Source: Phycisphaera sp. (GTDB lineage: Bacteria; Planctomycetota; Phycisphaerae; Phycisphaerales; UBA1924). Taken from it: a DNA stretch of 64,000 nucleotides. A program made the position numbers and the translations under genes. The notes under the pieces are model-generated. The model saw only the letters and a program-made list of their open reading frames with translations, did not search any database and was not told the DNA's origin. Location: NCBI GenBank assembly GCA_020639255.1, contig JACKGZ010000001.1, positions 620,001 to 684,000 on the forward strand, written 5' to 3'. Positions 1-10,179 of this stretch are shown here, in pieces. Position 1 is the first letter of the stretch, and every line of letters starts with the position of its first letter.

Positions 1-2
1 CG

Positions 3-926
3 TCGGCCCTGGCGAGGGTGCTCCGGGCGGATCAGATCCTGGACTGGGCGAAGGTGACCGGGCACACCAAGGCGGTCGTCAACCTGGCGCTCGGTGGCAA
101 CTCGATGATGGTCGTCTCTGGGGGCGAAGCGCTGGTGATCGATTCAAAGTTCCCGTATCTCGGCGCGGCCCTGCGCGAGGATGCCATGACCGAGACTGGT
201 GGGGGCGGAGTCAGTCTGCTCAACACGCACCACCACGGCGATCACACGGGCGGCAACAGCGCGTTCGTCGGGCGGGGTAAAACCTACGCGCACCCCAAGG
301 CGATCGAGCGCATCCGCGGGCAGATCGACAACTACCGCACGGGCGCGGAGGCGGCGGTGGGGCAGGTGAGCCAGAACCTGGCGGGCAACAAACGCGCGAT
401 CGAGCTGGCGGTCGAGGTGGCCGACAATGCGCAGAATCTGAAAGCCGAAGACTTCGTCCCGACGGACGCGGTCGAGGGCGGGTCGCAGATCACCGTGGGT
501 GAGCTCACGCTTGATATCCATCACTTCGGCGCCGGGCACACCGACAACGACATCGTGGTGCACATCGCGAGCGAGAACGTCGTGCACACGGGCGACCTGG
601 TCTTCAGCGGCTTGCACGCGTTCTTCGACCCGAGCGGCGGCTACAGCACCAAGGGCTGGATCAAGAGTTTGTCAAGCGTGCTGGAGTTGTGCGACGCCGA
701 GACGACGGTCGTGCCGGGGCACGGCGTGGTCGGCGGGCGCGAGATCGTCGAGAACGCCCGGAGTTATCTCGAGCAGCTCGTCGAGGCGGTGGACGCAGAG
801 ATCAAGAAGGGCACGAGCAAGGAGGACGCGCAGCAGATGACTTGGTCCTTTATGGACGGACTCGGGTTCGAGCAGATCAAGGGCCGTGCGATCGGCGCGG
901 TGTACGATCAGATCAAGGGCTCGTGA
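3..926 (+). CDS. MBL-fold metallo-hydrolase (5' end cut by window)
   Basis: Metallo-beta-lactamase superfamily hydrolase. The metal-binding signature HHHGDHTGG is present, followed by further ligands of the fold: H in GAGHTDND, D in HTGDLVF and H in VPGHG near the C-terminus. This set fits a two-metal hydrolase; the substrate cannot be told. The first possible start is a GTG at 18, but the frame stays open to the window edge with no ribosome site in view, so the N-terminus, possibly with a signal peptide, probably lies outside. The DinB-like gene follows after 31 bases on the same strand and may be co-transcribed. Confidence 0.85.
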   Translation, partial: SALARVLRADQILDWAKVTGHTKAVVNLALGGNSMMVVSGGEALVIDSKFPYLGAALREDAMTETGGGGVSLLNTHHHGDHTGGNSAFVGRGKTYAHPKAIERIRGQIDNYRTGAEAAVGQVSQNLAGNKRAIELAVEVADNAQNLKAEDFVPTDAVEGGSQITVGELTLDIHHFGAGHTDNDIVVHIASENVVHTGDLVFSGLHAFFDPSGGYSTKGWIKSLSSVLELCDAETTVVPGHGVVGGREIVENARSYLEQLVEAVDAEIKKGTSKEDAQQMTWSFMDGLGFEQIKGRAIGAVYDQIKGS

Positions 927-957
927 GGAGTGGGCGCAAAGCCGCCGGAGGATTGAC

Positions 958-1431
958 ATGATGACCCCGTATCTCACGAGGATGTACGGCTACACGCTGA
1001 GCGAGGCGCAGCGCATGATGGATGCCGTTCCGTGCGAGCGATGCGCCGAGATGGTGGGCACGAGTAAGAACGCCGCGTGGCTCATCGGGCACCTTGCCGT
1101 CGCGGCGGACATGATGAACATGTTCGCCGGCGGCGAGATGACGCTCTCGTCCTGGCATGATCTCTACGCGCCGGGCAAAGAGCCGAAGCCCGACCGCTCG
1201 CTCTACCCGAAGAAGGCTGAACTGATGGAAACACTCGCCGAGCGCCACGCGGCGGTGGATAAGCACGTGGTGACATTGACTCAGTCCGACTTCGAGACGC
1301 CGCTGCCGCTGGAGAAGTACCGCGAGTTCTTCCCGACGATCGGTCACGCGGCGGTGTACTTCATGGCTTCGCACGAGATGTACCACCTCGGGCAGCTGAG
1401 TGTTTGGCGCAACGCGGCGGGGATCGGATAA
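958..1431 (+). CDS. DinB-family putative metal-dependent protein
   Basis: Protein of 157 aa with the DinB/YfiT four-helix-bundle pattern: an early His in WLIGHLA and a late HxxxH in SHEMYHLGQLSVWR, the usual three-His metal site. Family members are often thiol-dependent transferases or stress proteins; substrate unknown. The start at 958 is chosen because GGAGG lies 7 bases upstream (947-951); an open frame further upstream has no such site. It lies just behind the MBL-fold gene. Confidence 0.85.
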   Translation: MMTPYLTRMYGYTLSEAQRMMDAVPCERCAEMVGTSKNAAWLIGHLAVAADMMNMFAGGEMTLSSWHDLYAPGKEPKPDRSLYPKKAELMETLAERHAAVDKHVVTLTQSDFETPLPLEKYREFFPTIGHAAVYFMASHEMYHLGQLSVWRNAAGIG

Positions 1432-1441
1432 CTCGCAATAT

Positions 1442-1792
1442 ATGGCAGATACAAGAATCGTTATCAAGATTGATTGTGAGTTCATTTGCGATTGGGATTC
1501 GTTCCATGCATGCTTTGCGGATGTGCTCGGCTTTCCGGACTTCTATGGAAAGAACATGAACGCATGGATTGACTGCGTCGGCGACATGGATGACCCGGGT
1601 GCCGGCATGACGTCGGTTCACGTGCAGGCCGGGGGAGTCGTTCTGTTTCAGTTGGTTGGTGCTCGCTCGTTTCGAGAACGGTGTGAGGAGCAGTTCTTCG
1701 CATTGATTGAAGCTGTGGCGTTTCTCAATGGACGAGATGGGGCCGAATCGCTACCGACTCGAACGGTATGCTCTGTTGCGATTGACGGCTAG
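1442..1792 (+). CDS. Barstar-family protein
   Basis: Protein of 116 aa resembling barstar, the intracellular inhibitor of barnase-type RNases: an N-terminal beta strand (TRIVIKIDC), then FPDFYGKNMNAWIDCVGDM, which matches the family motif in which a Tyr-Gly-x-Asn is followed by a Trp and Asp. No barnase-like RNase lies next to it, so it is an orphan immunity-type gene here. Base composition is clearly lower in GC than its neighbours, suggesting acquisition. No strong Shine-Dalgarno is seen before the ATG; the first residues of the fold begin right after it, which supports this start. Confidence 0.8.
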   Translation: MADTRIVIKIDCEFICDWDSFHACFADVLGFPDFYGKNMNAWIDCVGDMDDPGAGMTSVHVQAGGVVLFQLVGARSFRERCEEQFFALIEAVAFLNGRDGAESLPTRTVCSVAIDG

Positions 1793-1898
1793 CTCGCTTG
1801 ATTCGCCACAATTCGCAAGTAGCCAGGTGTTGCCTGGATTTGAAATGTAGCTCAGCATGCAGCTGCATTGGCTGGTCTGGGAGGAAGTGAATACAGAA

Positions 1899-3371
<1,473 letters not shown>

Positions 3372-3398
3372 ATGCGGAATCCTTCCCGTTCCGTGTTC

Positions 3399-3430
3399 GC
3401 CGGCGAGGGCTCGCCGGCTTCTTTATTTTC
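3399..3430. promoter_or_regulatory. GC-rich hairpin in mqnC 5' region
   Basis: Perfect 8-bp stem (3399-3406 with 3411-3418, 4-nt loop) followed on the plus strand by a T-rich run. It lies 28 bases upstream of the mqnC start, so on the minus strand it sits in the mqnC leader, while on the plus strand it has the shape of an intrinsic terminator that would stop antisense transcription. Its role cannot be decided from sequence. Confidence 0.3.
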
Positions 3431-3614
3431 AGGAACCATTGAAACGATTTCCACCACTCAGCGTGGATTTCTCGGACGCCAAGGTCTGCGGCTTCGGCGG
3501 CCTGTGACGCTCTCGCGGGCCGGGCGAGATGCTCGAATCGCTGCCCTGACAGGGGCTTACACACCCGGGTCTCCATGAAACCGATGTTGTTTGACTGAGA
3601 GGGGACCAGATAGG

Positions 3615-4544
3615 ATGGCGATTCAGCACCACACTGCGGCCGCGTTGTCCCGCTTGAAGCGGGGGGTTTATATCTGCGCGACTGGGCTGTTTCTTGCGGC
3701 CTTGATCCAGCTCTTCGTCTTCGGGTTCGTGCATTTCACGGACGTCCGATATCAAACACTGAAAGATCCAAACCCGGGCGAACACAAAGCTGTCGTCGTG
3801 ACACAGACGTCGACGGCCGGCGTGCGTGAGGGCTTTGCAGCGCAGGACTCCGGTCCGCAGCCCGAGCCCATGGTCGTGCAGGGCGTGGCCGAGAACGTGC
3901 CCGATCTGAACCGGGTCGCGAGCACGTTCGATGTGATCCTCAAGCGATTCAGCCAGGGTGCCGCGATTATCGGGATCTTCTCCGCGGTCGGTCTGGCGGT
4001 GCTGACACTGCTGGGCGCGATCGTCGCGGGCGGTGCGTCGGTGCCCGGCGTAGAGAAGGCCATCTCCGCGTGCATGTGGGGGCTGGGTTTGTGCCTGCTC
4101 GCGCTGCCTTGGCAAGATGTGTTCAGTTCGATGCCGTTTGCGGGCGTCTTCTCGGGTTATGCGGGCATGGTGACGGCGAGCGAGGGGACAGCAGGATCGC
4201 TGCAACTCCTGCTGCTGTTCGTGGGCATCCCCGCTGCGGCGATGGGTGGTGCGATGATCGCGGCGATGCGATTCGGCTCGGGCGTCGAGGTCGCGGTGGT
4301 CGCAGGCAAGCAGAGCAAGCCGATGGACGCCGTTGACGCTGCGATGGCCGCTACGCGTGCGAACCTGTCGTCGAACCGTTCAGCTGGAGCCGTGAACAAC
4401 AGCTTCCTTCCTGAGGCTCCGCCGAGCGTCGGGTTGGATGACGACGCGTCGCGCACTCGGGCAGCTGAGCCGCCGGCGCGGAGGCGTTCGCCGCTGTCGA
4501 TGACGGGCAGCGACGAGAAGCCGGATTTCAAGCGGCCGATCTGA
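3615..4544 (+). CDS. Hypothetical four-helix membrane protein
   Basis: Protein of 309 aa not matching a family I recognise. Four hydrophobic segments are visible at about residues 17-40, 115-139, 149-166 and 196-218. A soluble stretch of about 75 aa lies between helices 1 and 2, and a polar tail of about 90 aa, rich in Ser, Ala and Pro, ends the protein, so it is an inner-membrane protein with a flexible C-terminus. GAGAGGGG lies about 10 bases before the chosen ATG; a TTG 24 bases further upstream is less likely. It is convergent with xerD. Confidence 0.75.
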   Translation: MAIQHHTAAALSRLKRGVYICATGLFLAALIQLFVFGFVHFTDVRYQTLKDPNPGEHKAVVVTQTSTAGVREGFAAQDSGPQPEPMVVQGVAENVPDLNRVASTFDVILKRFSQGAAIIGIFSAVGLAVLTLLGAIVAGGASVPGVEKAISACMWGLGLCLLALPWQDVFSSMPFAGVFSGYAGMVTASEGTAGSLQLLLLFVGIPAAAMGGAMIAAMRFGSGVEVAVVAGKQSKPMDAVDAAMAATRANLSSNRSAGAVNNSFLPEAPPSVGLDDDASRTRAAEPPARRRSPLSMTGSDEKPDFKRPI

Positions 4545-4618
4545 TTCAGTGCGTATCTCTCTCTTCCGATTGCTCCTTGCAAAGACGGGGGGCCTCTCGC
4601 AATTCATACCGCTTTCCT

Positions 4619-5575
4619 CTACCCCCTCGGGTGAAATTGCTTGTGGACCTGTCGCAGGCGATCGCCGTCGACGTGGGTGTAGATCTGCGTGGTGGTGATG
4701 TCAGCGTGACCGAGCAGATCCTGCACGACGCGTAAATCAGCGCCGCCCGAGAGCAGGTGCGTGGCGAAGGTGTGGCGCAGCAGGTGGGGGTGGATGTCCT
4801 TGAGCCCCGCGGCGTCGGCGTGCTTGCGGACGATCTGCCAGATCGCCACGCGTTCGAGCGGGCGGCCCGTGCGTGAGAGGAACATCGCTCGCGTCGGGCG
4901 CTCGCATGCCTCGACGAGCGATGGGCGTGCATCGTTGAGGTAATCGTGGATCGCCGACATCGCGGGTGTGCCCATCGGGACGAGGCGCTGCTTGTCGCCC
5001 TTGCCCGTGACGCGGACGACGCCCCCCTCTTCGACGTAGTCCTCGAGGGTGACGGCGCAGACTTCCGAGGCGCGCAGGCCGCTGGCGTACATGAGCTCGA
5101 GGATCGCGCGGTCGCGCAGGGCGTAGAGCCGGCGCTCGGGCTTGGCTTCGAGCTCGGCGGCGGGCGCGCTGAGCAGCTTGCGGATCTGGCCCGGGCTCAT
5201 CACGCCCGGGAGTTTCTTCCAGCTTGAGGGGCGTTCGAGGACGTCGGCGGGGTTCTGCTGGGTGCGCCCGGTCGCGTGGAGCCACCTGCAGAACACGCGG
5301 ATCGTCGCCAGGTGCCGGGTGACGGATGACGCGGCGAGCTTGCGCTCGGCCGAGAGCCTGCGGATGTGCTCGCTGAGGTGCCTTGGCGTGATCGACTCGC
5401 AGTCGGTGAGGCTGCTGCGTACGAGATCGGTGAGGAGTTCATCGAGGTCGCGTGCGTAGGCGTCCTGGCTGGCGGGGCGCAGGCCGCACTCGATGGTGAT
5501 GAACTGCATGAACCCGCGCCGGGCCCCTGCGAGGAACGGCGGGAGATCGGGTTGTGCCTTGACCTTTGGGCTCAT
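4619..5575 (-). CDS. xerD: Site-specific tyrosine recombinase XerD
   Basis: Chromosome-dimer-resolving tyrosine recombinase, 318 aa, the usual family length. An N-terminal SAM-like core-binding domain (about residues 15-105) is followed by the catalytic domain. Catalytic residues are visible: R168 (SGLRASE), K192 (GKGDK), H264 and R267 (HPHLLRH), H290 (LLGH) and the nucleophile Y299 (TQIYTHV). The end LRQVHKQFHPRG closely follows the XerD C-terminal tail, favouring XerD over XerC. It acts with XerC at the dif site; no dif-like site was looked for exhaustively. It lies downstream of the flagellin terminator and is separately transcribed. Confidence 0.9.
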   Translation of the reverse strand: MSPKVKAQPDLPPFLAGARRGFMQFITIECGLRPASQDAYARDLDELLTDLVRSSLTDCESITPRHLSEHIRRLSAERKLAASSVTRHLATIRVFCRWLHATGRTQQNPADVLERPSSWKKLPGVMSPGQIRKLLSAPAAELEAKPERRLYALRDRAILELMYASGLRASEVCAVTLEDYVEEGGVVRVTGKGDKQRLVPMGTPAMSAIHDYLNDARPSLVEACERPTRAMFLSRTGRPLERVAIWQIVRKHADAAGLKDIHPHLLRHTFATHLLSGGADLRVVQDLLGHADITTTQIYTHVDGDRLRQVHKQFHPRG

Positions 5576-5629
5576 GTCTCTGTGTTGTATCGACGCGATG
5601 GGCCCGCGTGTTGGAGCATGGAGTGCTCA

Positions 5630-5666
5630 AATGAAAGACGCCCGCCTCGGAGAAACCGAGGCGGGC
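5630..5666 (-). terminator. Intrinsic terminator of the downstream flagellin gene
   Basis: Perfect 11-bp GC-rich stem (5640-5650 with 5656-5666, loop AGAAA) 41 bases past the flagellin stop, followed on the minus strand by GTCTTTCATTT. It is well placed to end flagellin mRNA before xerD. Confidence 0.85.
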
Positions 5667-5706
5667 GCGGGTGTGTGTGTCAGCCTGTCAGGAGGCCTTC
5701 CCGGCG

Positions 5707-7239
5707 TTAGCCGAGGAGCTGCAGAGCGGTCTGCGGCTGGTTGTTGGCCAGCGACAGGGTGTTCGTCGCAGCGGAGACGAGGATCTGCGAACGGGTCAGG
5801 CTCGCGGTCTCGGAGGCGAAGTCGGTGTCACGGATGACGGACTCAGCAGCCGAGCTGTTCTCGAGGTTGACCGCGAGGCTTCGCTTGGTGGCACCGAGCG
5901 TGTTGCGCTGGAACGCACCGAGACGGCCACGGAGGGTCGAGACCTGCTCGATGGCCTCGGAAACGACCTTCTGGGCCGAGGTGAGGTTGCCGTCGACAAC
6001 GTTGAAGCCCTTACCTGAGCCGAGGTCGTCGAGGAAGCCGCCAGCTGCGTTGGAGCCGAGCTTGCGGATGGCGACTTCAGAGACACCCAGGGTGACCTTC
6101 GAGGTGATGTCGACCTTGCCGCCGAGCTGGAAGGTGGCGCCGCCGCCGGCGATGGCGAAGGTGCGGCCCGTACCCACAGCACCCGGAGTCTGGGCGTTGG
6201 TGGTGTTGAGGCTGATGGAGAGGTTGAGGAAGTCGGTGTCGATCTTGGCGGTCTTGCCCTTGGTGGTGGCGACGATGCCGTTGATCGTGGCGCCGAGATC
6301 CTGGCCGACGTCACGGATGCCGTTGGTTGCGGCGGTCGAGTTGAACGCGCCGAGCGATGCACCACCGGTACCGAACGCCGTGGCGTTGTAGCCGGTAATG
6401 TTGCCGCCCTGCTGAGCGTCATCGACGACCTTGACGGTGACGTACTCGCTCGAGCCGAAGTCGGTCGACTGCAGGCGGATGCCGTTGGTCGAGGAGACGA
6501 CAGCCGAGACACCGAGCACGTCGCTGAAGGTGTTGATGGTGTCCTGGATCTGGGTCACTGTGGTACCCGAGGCGAAGCTGAACTCGCGGGTGCCCTTGGA
6601 GCCGGCAACCTCGATGACGAAGGTCGAACTGGCACCGTCGGTGCCGCCGGTACCACCGAGGTTCAGTGCCGCGGCACCGAAGCTCAGGAACACGCCGGCC
6701 TGCTGGGCCGATTGGGTGACGAGGACGGAGACATCGAGGCTGCTGCCCTCGAACTTGGCACCGTTGACGCGGAGGTCATCGATACCGGTGGCCTGGCTGG
6801 AGACGCGGAAGTCGAAGTTGCCGTTCAGGAGCTTGGTGCCCTGGAACGAGGTCTGATCCGCGACTCGGTCGATCGTCTGAAGGATCGAGTCGATCTGAAG
6901 CTGATTCGCTTCCTTTTCTGCCTTGCTGAGGCCGGCGGAGTTGGCCGAGTTGGTGATGAGGCCCTGGAGCTCGGTCAGAAGACCCGAGACTTCCGAGAGG
7001 CCACCCTCGGCGATGTTGACGACGCGCTCGGCGCGCTCGGCGTTGTTGATCGCGGCGCCGACCGACTTGATCTCGGCACGCAGATTCTCCGAAGCGATCA
7101 GACCGGCGGGGTCGTCCTTACCGCGGTTGATCCGCAGGCCGGTGCTGAGGCGCTTAAGCGAATCGTTGAGGCCGAAGTTGTTCTGGCCCAGCACGCGCTG
7201 AGCGACAAGAGACGTGACATTGGTGTTGATGCGACTCAT
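5707..7239 (-). CDS. fliC: Flagellin (copy 1)
   Basis: Filament subunit of 510 aa. The conserved ends are intact: N-terminal MSRINTNVTSLVAQ ... LSTGLRINRGKDDPAGLI, and C-terminal domain ending SLANNQPQTALQLLG. The variable middle, about residues 150-390, contains a flagellin-IN-type beta unit around GTREFSFASGTTVTQIQDTIN. GGAGGATT precedes the ATG within the leader sequence CACGGAGGAT, which is shared with flagellin copy 2. It has its own terminator upstream (ending copy 2) and downstream, and about 240 bases of untranslated DNA before it, so it probably has its own promoter. Secreted through the flagellar export channel, with no signal peptide. Confidence 0.95.
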   Translation of the reverse strand: MSRINTNVTSLVAQRVLGQNNFGLNDSLKRLSTGLRINRGKDDPAGLIASENLRAEIKSVGAAINNAERAERVVNIAEGGLSEVSGLLTELQGLITNSANSAGLSKAEKEANQLQIDSILQTIDRVADQTSFQGTKLLNGNFDFRVSSQATGIDDLRVNGAKFEGSSLDVSVLVTQSAQQAGVFLSFGAAALNLGGTGGTDGASSTFVIEVAGSKGTREFSFASGTTVTQIQDTINTFSDVLGVSAVVSSTNGIRLQSTDFGSSEYVTVKVVDDAQQGGNITGYNATAFGTGGASLGAFNSTAATNGIRDVGQDLGATINGIVATTKGKTAKIDTDFLNLSISLNTTNAQTPGAVGTGRTFAIAGGGATFQLGGKVDITSKVTLGVSEVAIRKLGSNAAGGFLDDLGSGKGFNVVDGNLTSAQKVVSEAIEQVSTLRGRLGAFQRNTLGATKRSLAVNLENSSAAESVIRDTDFASETASLTRSQILVSAATNTLSLANNQPQTALQLLG

Positions 7240-7478
7240 TTGGATGAATCCTCCGTGAACACTCGGGCTCTATGCCCCTGACACACCGCCCCGCGTGTCT
7301 GCCCGTGTTGCCAGTTCTGGCGAATGTGGGCGAGACGTGCTGCGAGGCTTTGCCCGGTACCGTGCCGAGCCACCCCGTTCCCGGAAGTTCCATCTTCCGG
7401 GGACGCCTCGGCATCGGCGGTCGTGGGGGGTGGGTTCAGTCGGACGTGCGTACGGAGTGAGATTTCTCGGTCAGTCCA
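7240..7478 (-). promoter_or_regulatory. Untranslated region and probable promoter of flagellin copy 1
   Basis: About 240 bases with no credible gene lie between the terminator of flagellin copy 2 and the start of copy 1, so a promoter and leader must lie here. I could not identify a confident sigma-28 or sigma-54 box: the best sigma-54-like sequence, near 7358-7374, has its GG and GC elements one base too far apart. Confidence 0.5.
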
Positions 7479-7510
7479 TAAGAAAAGCCGACGGACGTGG
7501 TCCGTCGACT
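7479..7510 (-). terminator. Intrinsic terminator after flagellin copy 2
   Basis: Eight-bp perfect stem (7489-7496 with 7500-7507, 3-nt loop), extended by two more pairs after one mismatch, followed on the minus strand by TTTTCTTATGG. It separates the long flg-fliW-csrA-flagellin transcript from flagellin copy 1. Confidence 0.75.
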
Positions 7511-7555
7511 CTCTGGATCTGGGGGGGTGTCGGCCCTTATCAGGACCTCACGTGT

Positions 7556-9112
7556 TTATCCGAGCAGCGAGAGCACCTGGCTGGCCTGCTGATTGGCCAG
7601 TGAGAGCACGCTCGTGGAGGCCTGATTGAGGATCTGCGCCCTCGTCAGGTTGCTCGTTTCTTCCGCGAAATCGGCGTCGCGGATGACCGAGGCGCTCGAG
7701 GTGAGATTCTCGTAGGCCGCCTGCAGCGAACGGACGTTCGTGCTGAGCGTGTTCCGCTCGAACGCTCCGAGTCGGCCTCGCATGATCGATACCTCGTCGA
7801 TCGACGTGGCGATGATGTCGGATGCCTGGCTGAAGTCGTTGCGACGGGCGCTGGTGCGGATGTCGTTGTCCTGCCCGCTCTTGAGCGAGTTGAGGAACGC
7901 GAGCTTGCCACCGACCAGTGTGCCGCCGAGGTTCTCGGAAGCGACGGACTGCACACCGATCGAGCTCTGCTGGAGGCTGCTCACCTCCGGTCCGAGCTGG
8001 AAGAGTGCGCCGCCGCCGGTGATATTGAAGTTGGACGTTGCGTTGAGCGATGTCGCGAGATCCTCGTGGAGGAGCATCTCGAGTGAGAGCGAGCCTAAGT
8101 ATATAGAAAGCTTGAGCCCCGAGCTGTCGGCGAGTGTGCCGTTGACGAGCGCGGTGACGTCACGTCCGGTATCCCGGTTGGATGTTGAGAGTGCGGCCGT
8201 GGGCTCGGTCCAGATGCTGCCCGTGCCAGCACCGATCTGGTAGGCGTCGGCGGCTTTGTAGATCTTGACGGTGTCCTCGGTTGGGTCGCTGGGTCCGCCG
8301 ATGCGTTCGACCGAGACGAATGAGTCCGAGCCGTAGGTGGTGGAGTTGAAGACGACACCCGAGGTGGCGTCGGTGGCGCTGATGAGCGAGGCGGAGACAC
8401 CGGTGACCGCTTTCAGGTTGTTGACGGCGTTGATGAGGTTGGCGAGCGATGTGCCCGAGACCACTTCGATGGTGCCGACACCGAGCGAGCCTGCGATGCG
8501 GAGCGTTGTGCTGCTTGTGACGGCACCGCCCGTGCCCGCGTTGAAGCCGGAGAGGTAGAGTGCGCCGAGCTGCGCGGATGCGAGCACGGAGACGTCGACC
8601 TGGATGGCGTTGTTGCCGCTGAAGTTGGCGCTGAAGACCTGCGTCTTTGAGATCGCCGAGCTTCGGACGCCTGAGATGATGTAGTCCTGCGATCCGTCGA
8701 GGAGCTTGAGCCCGCCGAAGGTCGCGGTGTTTGCGATTCGTGTGATGGACTCGATGGCCGAGTCGATCTGGAGCTGGTTGGCTGCTCGTTCCTCGGCCGA
8801 GTTGCCGCCGGTGTTGGCGGACTCGACGATGAGCGATCGTATTGAGTTGAGGAGATCGCTGACTTCTGTGAGCGCTCCTTCAGTGGTTGCGATGACGGAA
8901 CTTGCCCGCTCGGCGTTCTTGATGCCCTGCTGGACACCTTCGAGGTCTGAGCGGATTCGTTCCGAGATGATGAGCCCTGCCGGATCGTCCTTACCTCGGT
9001 TGAGGCGGAGTCCGGTCGAGAGCCGCTCGAGTCTGAGCTGCAAGTCTTCATTGCTACGTGTCAGATTTGACTGAGCAATGAGGCTCGGGACGTTTGTATT
9101 GATTCGACCCAT
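7556..9112 (-). CDS. fliC: Flagellin (copy 2)
   Basis: Filament subunit of 518 aa, paralog of the next gene. N-terminal MGRINTNVPSLIAQSNL ... LSTGLRLNRGKDDPAGLI and C-terminal SLANQQASQVLSLLG are the conserved D0/D1 ends; the middle region, about residues 160-400, differs strongly from copy 1, so the filament may be built from two subunits. It starts 68 bases after csrA, with GGAGGAT in the shared leader motif CACGGAGGAT before the ATG. This arrangement (fliW, csrA, flagellin) fits post-transcriptional control by CsrA. Confidence 0.95.
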   Translation of the reverse strand: MGRINTNVPSLIAQSNLTRSNEDLQLRLERLSTGLRLNRGKDDPAGLIISERIRSDLEGVQQGIKNAERASSVIATTEGALTEVSDLLNSIRSLIVESANTGGNSAEERAANQLQIDSAIESITRIANTATFGGLKLLDGSQDYIISGVRSSAISKTQVFSANFSGNNAIQVDVSVLASAQLGALYLSGFNAGTGGAVTSSTTLRIAGSLGVGTIEVVSGTSLANLINAVNNLKAVTGVSASLISATDATSGVVFNSTTYGSDSFVSVERIGGPSDPTEDTVKIYKAADAYQIGAGTGSIWTEPTAALSTSNRDTGRDVTALVNGTLADSSGLKLSIYLGSLSLEMLLHEDLATSLNATSNFNITGGGALFQLGPEVSSLQQSSIGVQSVASENLGGTLVGGKLAFLNSLKSGQDNDIRTSARRNDFSQASDIIATSIDEVSIMRGRLGAFERNTLSTNVRSLQAAYENLTSSASVIRDADFAEETSNLTRAQILNQASTSVLSLANQQASQVLSLLG

Positions 9113-9180
9113 TGTCGATCCTCCGTGACTGACGTTCGCTCGCCGCCGTCCGCGTCCTCGCGGTCGGTGCGGGCCGCTGG

Positions 9181-9567
9181 TTAGGCGGTGGTCCGCGTGG
9201 GCGTCGAGTCGTGAGCGCTCGCCGAGGTCACCTCGGTCCGCTGCGGGTGGACTCCGTTGCTCGTGGTGGCTTTGACACCACCGTTACCGTTCTGGGAGGC
9301 CAGGGATGACGCCCTGGCAGTGCGTCCCGGACGGACGGATTTCGGAGCCGCGCCCGAACTCAGCGGCCCCAGGTCGTCGCGCTTGAAGCACGCCGCCTGT
9401 TCATTTTCTCTTCTGATCGCGTCGTACACCTCCTTGCGGTGTACAGCGATTTGAGTCGGCGCTGTGATGCCGAGGCGGACCTTGTCGCCTCGGATATCGA
9501 CGACCGTGATCTCGATGTCATCACCGATCATGATCGTCTCATCGCGCTGACGTGAAAGCACCAGCAT
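9181..9567 (-). CDS. csrA: Carbon storage / translational regulator CsrA with long C-terminal tail
   Basis: RNA-binding translational repressor. Residues 1-60 are a complete CsrA core with the RNA-contacting residues L4, R6, V42 and R44 in place (MLVLSRQ ... IAVHRKEVYDAI). About 65 further residues form a low-complexity, Ser/Thr/Ala-rich, probably disordered tail; most CsrA proteins stop near 60-75 aa. The ATG at 9567 is chosen because GGAAGGAG lies 7-8 bases upstream and the family begins with MLVLSR; an in-frame ATG 18 bases earlier overlaps that site. FliW, its protein antagonist, is encoded just upstream, and flagellin, its classic target, just downstream. Confidence 0.92.
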   Translation of the reverse strand: MLVLSRQRDETIMIGDDIEITVVDIRGDKVRLGITAPTQIAVHRKEVYDAIRRENEQAACFKRDDLGPLSSGAAPKSVRPGRTARASSLASQNGNGGVKATTSNGVHPQRTEVTSASAHDSTPTRTTA

Positions 9568-9693
9568 TCGATTGGCTCCTTCCAACGCCGAGTCGGAAAC
9601 GTCACCGACCCGGGGCTCGGCTTACCGCCGAGCGTCCTCCGTGCCCAACAGGCGCCCGCTTCCCTGCGCTGCGCCGCACATTGTCCCGCTGAA

Positions 9694-10140
9694 TCAGGCG
9701 GAGGCCGCTTTGGCGGCCTGTCCGACTTTCATCAGCGGTTGCCTGGTCGTCCAACGCTTGTCGGCGAGAACGAGCTGTTCGCCCGTCCTGTCGATGGTGT
9801 TGATGACCAGCGGGCCCTGGAGGTTGCCCGTGAGCTGCTGCTCAACCTTGTTCACGATAACGAATACCTGCGCGTCCTCGAGTTTCTCGAGAGAGAGCGC
9901 TTCCATCTGTTCCGACCGGATGGGTACGTTGTACTCCGGATAGAACATCGTCGGATCGGTGATCACGAAGGCGAGATCCGGGTCGTCGAGACTTTGCAGC
10001 CAGAAGAAGAGCGCATCATCGCCCGGCTGCAACAGACAGTACCGGCACATGGCCGGGAACCCGAGAAGACCCTTCGTGAAGGTGATCACGCGGTCCTCCG
10101 CGATCTCAATCACCCCGAAGCGTGACGTTTGGACTTCCAT
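9694..10140 (-). CDS. fliW: Flagellar assembly factor FliW
   Basis: Protein of 148 aa matching FliW: VITFTKGLLGFPAMCRYCLL, the LQSLDDPDLAFVITDP motif and a conserved C-terminal half with GPLVINT. FliW binds CsrA and also unexported flagellin; when flagellin is secreted, FliW is freed to sequester CsrA and relieve repression of flagellin mRNA. Position between flgL and csrA, all on one strand, matches the known fliW-csrA-flagellin order. Its leader holds two hairpins, described separately. Confidence 0.93.
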   Translation of the reverse strand: MEVQTSRFGVIEIAEDRVITFTKGLLGFPAMCRYCLLQPGDDALFFWLQSLDDPDLAFVITDPTMFYPEYNVPIRSEQMEALSLEKLEDAQVFVIVNKVEQQLTGNLQGPLVINTIDRTGEQLVLADKRWTTRQPLMKVGQAAKAASA

Positions 10141-10179
10141 GCGATCGTCCTTGACCTCGGCCTTGGCTTTGATGCCCTG

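Noticed and set aside
7358..7374. Sigma-54-like promoter upstream of flagellin copy 1
   Set aside because: The GG and GC elements are separated by 11 rather than 10 bases, and sigma-54 promoters rarely tolerate this.
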